A stretch of 64,000 nt of DNA from WQXF01 sp031553615 (GTDB lineage: Bacteria; Bacillota; Clostridia; Christensenellales; Aristaeellaceae). Positions within the stretch are counted from its first letter, which is position 1. The number at the start of each line of letters is the position of its first letter. A program made the translations under genes and the position numbers. The stretch lies in contig JAVBLJ010000007.1 of assembly GCA_031553615.1 (NCBI GenBank), positions 1 to 64,000 of the forward strand, written 5' to 3'. Under the pieces are notes generated by a model, which saw only the letters and a list, made by a program, of their open reading frames with translations, was not told the origin of the DNA and did not search any database. Positions 59,842 to 64,000 of this stretch are shown one piece after another.

Positions 59842-62370
59842 TCAGTTTCTTACAGAAATGCTTGATACATGGCTCCGGCCAAGACGACCGTTCACATAAC
59901 TCAACAGCTCGGGGATATGAGGGGTGAGCCATTCGGGGTCGTTCCCAGCAAAAAGAGTAATTTCCCATTCGGAGTAATGCTGACCGTTTCTGCGTTCATG
60001 GAATCCGAGATTGCATTGGGCTTTGCAATGATAGAACTCATTCACAATCCTCGCTGTGGCGTTTTCGACATCGTCACTGCCCGCAACCTCAAACAGCGTC
60101 AGCTTTTCCTTCGGCCTCCTCAGCGGCGTAGTCGTGGTTCGATAGTCGATCTCGTTCACACCTTTTACCGTATTGCAGTGCTTGCATAAAGTCTGCAGGT
60201 TCGATACTGCGTTTTTTCCGCCCATGGCGACAGGCTGTATGTGGTCGGCATTAAGCGTAACACCCTTGCGTTGGGCCTTTCCGCAGCACAAACAGATGAA
60301 GTTATCGCGAACAAAAACTTGCCGTTTTATCTCATCCGTCAACTCTGGTTCCTGCAGATCGACCGGTTTGATTACGGGCGATGCAGGCTGCCCTCTGCGT
60401 TTTGCTAGTACCCTTTTTTGCGACTTATAATACGCATCCATAAAATTGTCAAAGCCCTTGAAAAAGAATTGCCACAGAAGCCCATCGTCGTTGAACTTGT
60501 TTGTCAATTGAATATCCGCATCGAGCGGGGGCGTGTTTAGTAGGTCATCTGCCAGCTTGTCCATGTCATAAAGATCGCGCTCGTGGAAATCAACGAACAC
60601 CGGATTTGCGGAATTTTGAGCCATATGCCGTATGATTTTTGTGATGTTGTCAATCAAAAGCCCGTCAAAATTATCCCTATCCATTTCAAAGAACTGAGCG
60701 GCATGCTTTTCTGACAGCTCAATGAATGCGTCATCGGCGAAGCTTTCCGAAGCGTACTGCGTCAAGTCTTGACTCGAGAGATGAGTTAGTAGCTTCTCGT
60801 AATTCTTTTTTGTGAACTCATAAACAATGACGCTTTCGGCGAAAGCAATCATTTCCTGCTCTGCGCTATCTTCAATAGCGATCGTGTACTCGCAGCCGTA
60901 AAAGCCCGTCGGGACAAACGCAAGAAAAGGAGCGCTTTCAAAGCCCTTGAATTCGATATCCGCAGTGGCTAGCTTAATCAGCTGGGTTGAAACCAACGAC
61001 AAGGGATTGCGTCCCTGTCGTGCAGGCCTCGAACCATCAGCATCGCCGTCCACACTCGCCCAAGGGAGCAGACGCTTCCAAGAATCGTGAAAGAAAACAA
61101 TGTTGGCATAGTCCTTATCCGCGCCGCCACCGGCCTTTTCGCCACGGAGTGCGCGACCGATCATCTGTGTTAGCAGGATATTGCTCGTGGTTTGCCGGGT
61201 GATCATGACTGTTTTGACATCGGGTACGTCAACACCCTCAGTCAGCATCTTTACATTCACGAGAACGTCGAGCATGCCATCCCGGAAAGCTTGCATTGCT
61301 TTCGAGTTTGCCTCATCGTTCCGTCTGCCGCTGCCGCCGTGAAATACCTTGTCTTGCCCGGTCACAACCGAGTAAACTGCAGCGGCTCTTATCCCCTGAT
61401 GCTTCAGCTTTTCAGAGAGATATTCACATTGAAACCACCTGTCCGCGAATATGAGCGTTTTTCCATAATCCTTCTTGTTGTTGAGATAATCGCTGACGAT
61501 GAAATCGTTTCTGCTGTGATTACTCGCGAGGTTTTCAATTACACCTTCGGGCAAGTCCTTGTGCTTGTAAACAAGCCGGTCAAACAATCCGTCATCCACC
61601 TCAAACTCCATGCCTGTGTCTTTTTCAATGTATCTAGGTACAGACAACACCTTGTTGGCCTGCAGGATGTTCTTGTCGGCCTCATAACAAATCCATTGAT
61701 CGTATATGGTTTTTAGCCAGCCGCTTATGCGCTTATCCATGTGCATCGGCGTTGCGGTAAGCCCTAAGATATACAGATTGCGGATTTCATCCCGGATAGA
61801 GAGCAGGAGGGTTCGGCAAGCGTACGCAGGCGTGTGGTGCGCTTCATCGATAACAACAAATAGCTCTGTTGCTTTGCAGCTATCGACGAATTTTCGAAAA
61901 GGCGTGTGAGCGATATCGCCTTTGCTGTCGAGTTGCTCGGAGGCATAGGCGCTTACTGCGGTTTGTGTCGTACAAACCAGAATGTCATCCGTGACCAAGA
62001 TGCTGCCGGAGTTGGAATGTGTAGTGTTGCTGGAAACAACCCTCATGTTGATTTGGCTTCTGCTTACCGCATTATGGATTTCGCGTTTAAATGTATCTGC
62101 GGCTTGATCGATCAGATAGGAGGACTGCGCTAGCCATAGTACCTTGATGCCCTTTGCAAGAATGTTTCGGCAAATCCAATTGATGGAAGTAAAGGTTTTT
62201 CCGCCGCCGGTCGGCAAAACAAGCAGAGTGCCCCTGTACCCTTCGATGGGTGTCGGCAGAGTCTTCGATAGTGCTGCGAATGCTTCTTTCTGATGAAGAA
62301 AGGGCTGCTTGTCATTGCCTTTTCTTTGCTTCATAATCTCCGGTACATCAAGCGTGAAGTAGCCTGCCAA
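59842..62370 (-). CDS. SF2 DEAD/DEAH helicase with C-terminal HNH nuclease domain
   Basis: An 842-residue protein. Helicase core: Walker A LPTGGGKTFT (51-60), DEAH box VVIDEAHHT (172-180), LGLTATP (202-208), and a second RecA-like domain with LTEGVDVP and MIGRALRGEKAGGG. After a ~250-residue middle region comes an HNH zinc nuclease: CLCCGKAQRKGVTLNADHIQPVAMGGKN and LQTLCKHCNTVKG. Stand-alone helicase-HNH proteins of this type occur in restriction-like and phage-defence loci. It starts with TTG 62370 (AGGAGGG seven bases before). Base composition is visibly more AT-rich than neighbours, which suggests horizontal gain. Confidence 0.84.
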   Translation of the reverse strand: MAGYFTLDVPEIMKQRKGNDKQPFLHQKEAFAALSKTLPTPIEGYRGTLLVLPTGGGKTFTSINWICRNILAKGIKVLWLAQSSYLIDQAADTFKREIHNAVSRSQINMRVVSSNTTHSNSGSILVTDDILVCTTQTAVSAYASEQLDSKGDIAHTPFRKFVDSCKATELFVVIDEAHHTPAYACRTLLLSIRDEIRNLYILGLTATPMHMDKRISGWLKTIYDQWICYEADKNILQANKVLSVPRYIEKDTGMEFEVDDGLFDRLVYKHKDLPEGVIENLASNHSRNDFIVSDYLNNKKDYGKTLIFADRWFQCEYLSEKLKHQGIRAAAVYSVVTGQDKVFHGGSGRRNDEANSKAMQAFRDGMLDVLVNVKMLTEGVDVPDVKTVMITRQTTSNILLTQMIGRALRGEKAGGGADKDYANIVFFHDSWKRLLPWASVDGDADGSRPARQGRNPLSLVSTQLIKLATADIEFKGFESAPFLAFVPTGFYGCEYTIAIEDSAEQEMIAFAESVIVYEFTKKNYEKLLTHLSSQDLTQYASESFADDAFIELSEKHAAQFFEMDRDNFDGLLIDNITKIIRHMAQNSANPVFVDFHERDLYDMDKLADDLLNTPPLDADIQLTNKFNDDGLLWQFFFKGFDNFMDAYYKSQKRVLAKRRGQPASPVIKPVDLQEPELTDEIKRQVFVRDNFICLCCGKAQRKGVTLNADHIQPVAMGGKNAVSNLQTLCKHCNTVKGVNEIDYRTTTTPLRRPKEKLTLFEVAGSDDVENATARIVNEFYHCKAQCNLGFHERRNGQHYSEWEITLFAGNDPEWLTPHIPELLSYVNGRLGRSHVSSISVRN

Positions 62371-62405
62371 AGTGTGACCCTCCTCGCAGTTGGTTAATAT
62401 GCCAC

Positions 62406-62411
62406 ATTATA
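62406..62411 (-). promoter_or_regulatory. Extended -10 promoter of helicase gene
   Basis: TGGTATAAT on the minus strand, 36 bases before the start codon. Confidence 0.5.
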
Positions 62412-62541
62412 CCATAATGCGATGGAGATGTCATCATAAGGTACCGTGCGTCCTATACCTCTGGGATGGGTAAGCCCCAGCGAGGTTCGCATTCCCTTTT
62501 GCAAGCGATTTCGTTTGCCGGGAGGATGAGAGAATGGCACT

Positions 62542-63534
62542 TTACTGGGGCGTATTCCAGCTCCTCCGCTGGCCATACCGCTGGGCGGCTTGCTCGTACG
62601 CGACGATGTTTTCCGCCGGGAAGGGCATGCCTTGGTCGGGTGCGCAAATGTACCCGCCGCACGCGTTCAGCCTCGTCATGCGTTCCTGGACGCATTGCGC
62701 AATCGCCTCGGGCGTGCCCTCCATTAGCAGTTTGGAATCGATGCCGCCGTGGAGGGTCATCCGGCCTTTGGTGATGCTCCGCACCGTATCCAGATTGTTG
62801 GCGCTGGCCTGCACGGGATTCAGAATATCCACGCCCAGATCCATCCAGCGGGTGAGCAGCGGCTCCACGTGGCCGCAGGAATGGAAGTGGATCAGCACGC
62901 TGTGGGCCTTGTAGAACTGGATCAGCCGCGCGTACTGGGGCAGCAGAAACCGATCAAAGAGGTCCAGACCCAGCAACAGGGAGCGCTGGGTGCCCATGTC
63001 GTCGCTGAGGCAAGCCATGTGGATGCCCGCGCGGACGTAGTGCTGCGCGATCGCCAGCTGAAAATCCATGATTCGCGTGAAGAGGGCTTCCACCCGCTCC
63101 GGATCGGTGTAGAAGCAGCACATGAGCTCCTCCATGCCCACCAGCATGTACGCGCGCTCCCAAAGGGTATCCCGGTGGCTGCCGCTCAGCAATCGTCCGG
63201 CCAACAGCCCATCGGCCTCCAGTTGGGCTTTCATGGCGTATATCTCGCCGTAGCAGGCTTCGCTATGGGGGTTTGGGAAGGTGTAATCATCCAGCCGGGA
63301 AAGGTCGGCCAGGGGATGCACGCGAGGGAAGCCCATGACGCCCTCCAGATCCTTGTGCCAGCCCACGCCCCAGATGTCGGTCCAGTTGGTGCCTTGGGGG
63401 CTGTGATGGCCCAAGCCTTCCTCGCTGGTGTGGTGGCAGCCGTGGTAGTGTATCTCCCTATCCGGGATGCCGGTGGGAACCCAATCCGGATCAGCGAATT
63501 GCAGGGTGGCCAGGAAATTCTCCCGCTCGGTCAA
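62542..63534 (-). CDS. Uroporphyrinogen decarboxylase-family protein (MtaA/UroD-like)
   Basis: A 330-residue TIM-barrel protein of the UroD superfamily that also includes MtaA-type corrinoid methyltransferases. FHSCGH in LIHFHSCGHVEPLL carries a His-x-Cys metal pattern like MtaA/MtbA; a later CAPDQGMP gives a second cysteine. Heme synthesis is unlikely because the usual UroD N-terminal substrate motif is not evident. The start is TTG 63534 after GGGGGAAGGCACC. It is divergent from the GH172-like gene, an association that suggests carbohydrate or methyl-sugar metabolism. Confidence 0.78.
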   Translation of the reverse strand: MTERENFLATLQFADPDWVPTGIPDREIHYHGCHHTSEEGLGHHSPQGTNWTDIWGVGWHKDLEGVMGFPRVHPLADLSRLDDYTFPNPHSEACYGEIYAMKAQLEADGLLAGRLLSGSHRDTLWERAYMLVGMEELMCCFYTDPERVEALFTRIMDFQLAIAQHYVRAGIHMACLSDDMGTQRSLLLGLDLFDRFLLPQYARLIQFYKAHSVLIHFHSCGHVEPLLTRWMDLGVDILNPVQASANNLDTVRSITKGRMTLHGGIDSKLLMEGTPEAIAQCVQERMTRLNACGGYICAPDQGMPFPAENIVAYEQAAQRYGQRRSWNTPQ

Positions 63535-63777
63535 GGTGCCTTCCCCCTTCGGTTTCTCCTTGCGCAGGCAGCGGCCGTGCGCGCTTTTTTGTAGTATAGC
63601 ACGCGAGCGTTCCGGGCAAAAGGGGCCAGACCAATTACCCGTTGAAATGCATAGGACACAATGCCAACGCGCATTTACAACGCGGGGTTGGTGCAGTATA
63701 CTGAACAGTAGATATGCCAAACGGAGATAAGCGCCGTTTGGCTTGCCGCATGCAGATTGTACGAGGAGGAACACACA

Positions 63778-64000
63778 ATGGATAAGCCCTGTTACATCTC
63801 GCCCTTGGACCAGCTCTGCCGTAAATCCGAATGGAAAACCAAGTCCATCTGCCCCGAAAACCGCACCGGAGCCAAGGGCCAGGGCGGCGCTACCCCCTGG
63901 GAACAAGGCACCGCCAAGCACGCTTCCGAAGGTCTGGGCACCGGGTGGAAGGTGAATCCCTACCTGCTCATTGCCCCGGGCGAGACGGTGACCCTGGCGG
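63778..64000 (+). CDS. GH172/DUF2961-like glycoside hydrolase (3' end cut off)
   Basis: Only the first 74 codons are in the window, reading MDKPCYISPLDQLCRKSEWKT then SICPENRTGAKGQGGATPWEQG and LGTGWKVNPYLLIAPGETVTLA. Phrases 'ENxTGxKGxGG' and 'GWKVxPxxxIxPGExxTLA' are the entry of the DUF2961 family, now GH172 enzymes acting on fructan or arabinofuranosyl glycans. Start ATG 63778 follows GAGGAGGA. Not extended beyond the edge. Confidence 0.78.
   Translation, partial: MDKPCYISPLDQLCRKSEWKTKSICPENRTGAKGQGGATPWEQGTAKHASEGLGTGWKVNPYLLIAPGETVTLA

Overview
The window looks like a piece of chromosome from a GC-rich, anaerobic, endospore-forming Bacillota (Clostridia). Sporulation genes of the yabP-yabQ-divIC type (38492-39881), a hybrid cluster protein with its own Crp/Fnr regulator, an anaerobic sulfatase-maturase, LplB/LplC-type sugar transporters and strong AGGAGG ribosome sites all point that way. 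A gut or other anaerobic habitat is an inference. No rRNA, integrase, transposase or CRISPR array was seen.

Left part (1-14000): the end of an iron/AEP-type ABC importer operon (binding protein, fused double permease, ATPase); a DUF1905 protein; an AlkZ-like winged-helix protein; a minus-strand pilin/GspF secretion cluster led by a CAP-domain protein; and a carbohydrate ABC importer whose LplB-type permease carries an extra N-terminal membrane/extracytoplasmic domain. Two tRNAs (Gln-CTG, Glu-CTC) follow under a near-consensus promoter.

Middle (14600-33800): an ABC-F protein, two large secreted proteins of unknown function next to a 651-residue aconitase, an overlapping AAA-ATPase/TOPRIM pair that resembles the PARIS anti-phage system, a radical-SAM maturase, a sugar isomerase-like protein, rplM-rpsI-secG, an HD hydrolase, an RNase R without its usual cold-shock domains, glmM and a MarR regulator.

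Right part (34000-64000): a three-gene operon encoding a MotA/ZorA-like channel with a very long coiled-coil tail, a MotB/ZorB-like OmpA protein and a small membrane-anchored protein, with no flagellar or Zorya effector genes beside it; a Ppx/GppA phosphatase; the divIC/yabQ/yabP set; a peptidoglycan-binding SH3 protein; a surface-glycan cluster (GT2, GT4, polymerase, GT2, then an esterase, a mannosyltransferase-like membrane protein and another GT4); a MacAB-like export system; hcp with a divergent regulator sharing a perfect palindrome; a lower-GC helicase-HNH protein; and a UroD-family protein divergent from the start of a GH172-like gene.

The strongest candidates for something undescribed are the stator-like operon (34208-37335), the ATPase-TOPRIM pair (22679-24417) and the helicase-HNH gene (59842-62370). 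Two copies of a small inverted-repeat element each lie between a gene's stop codon and its terminator, and five gene junctions or gene ends carry short degenerate tandem repeats of different periods.
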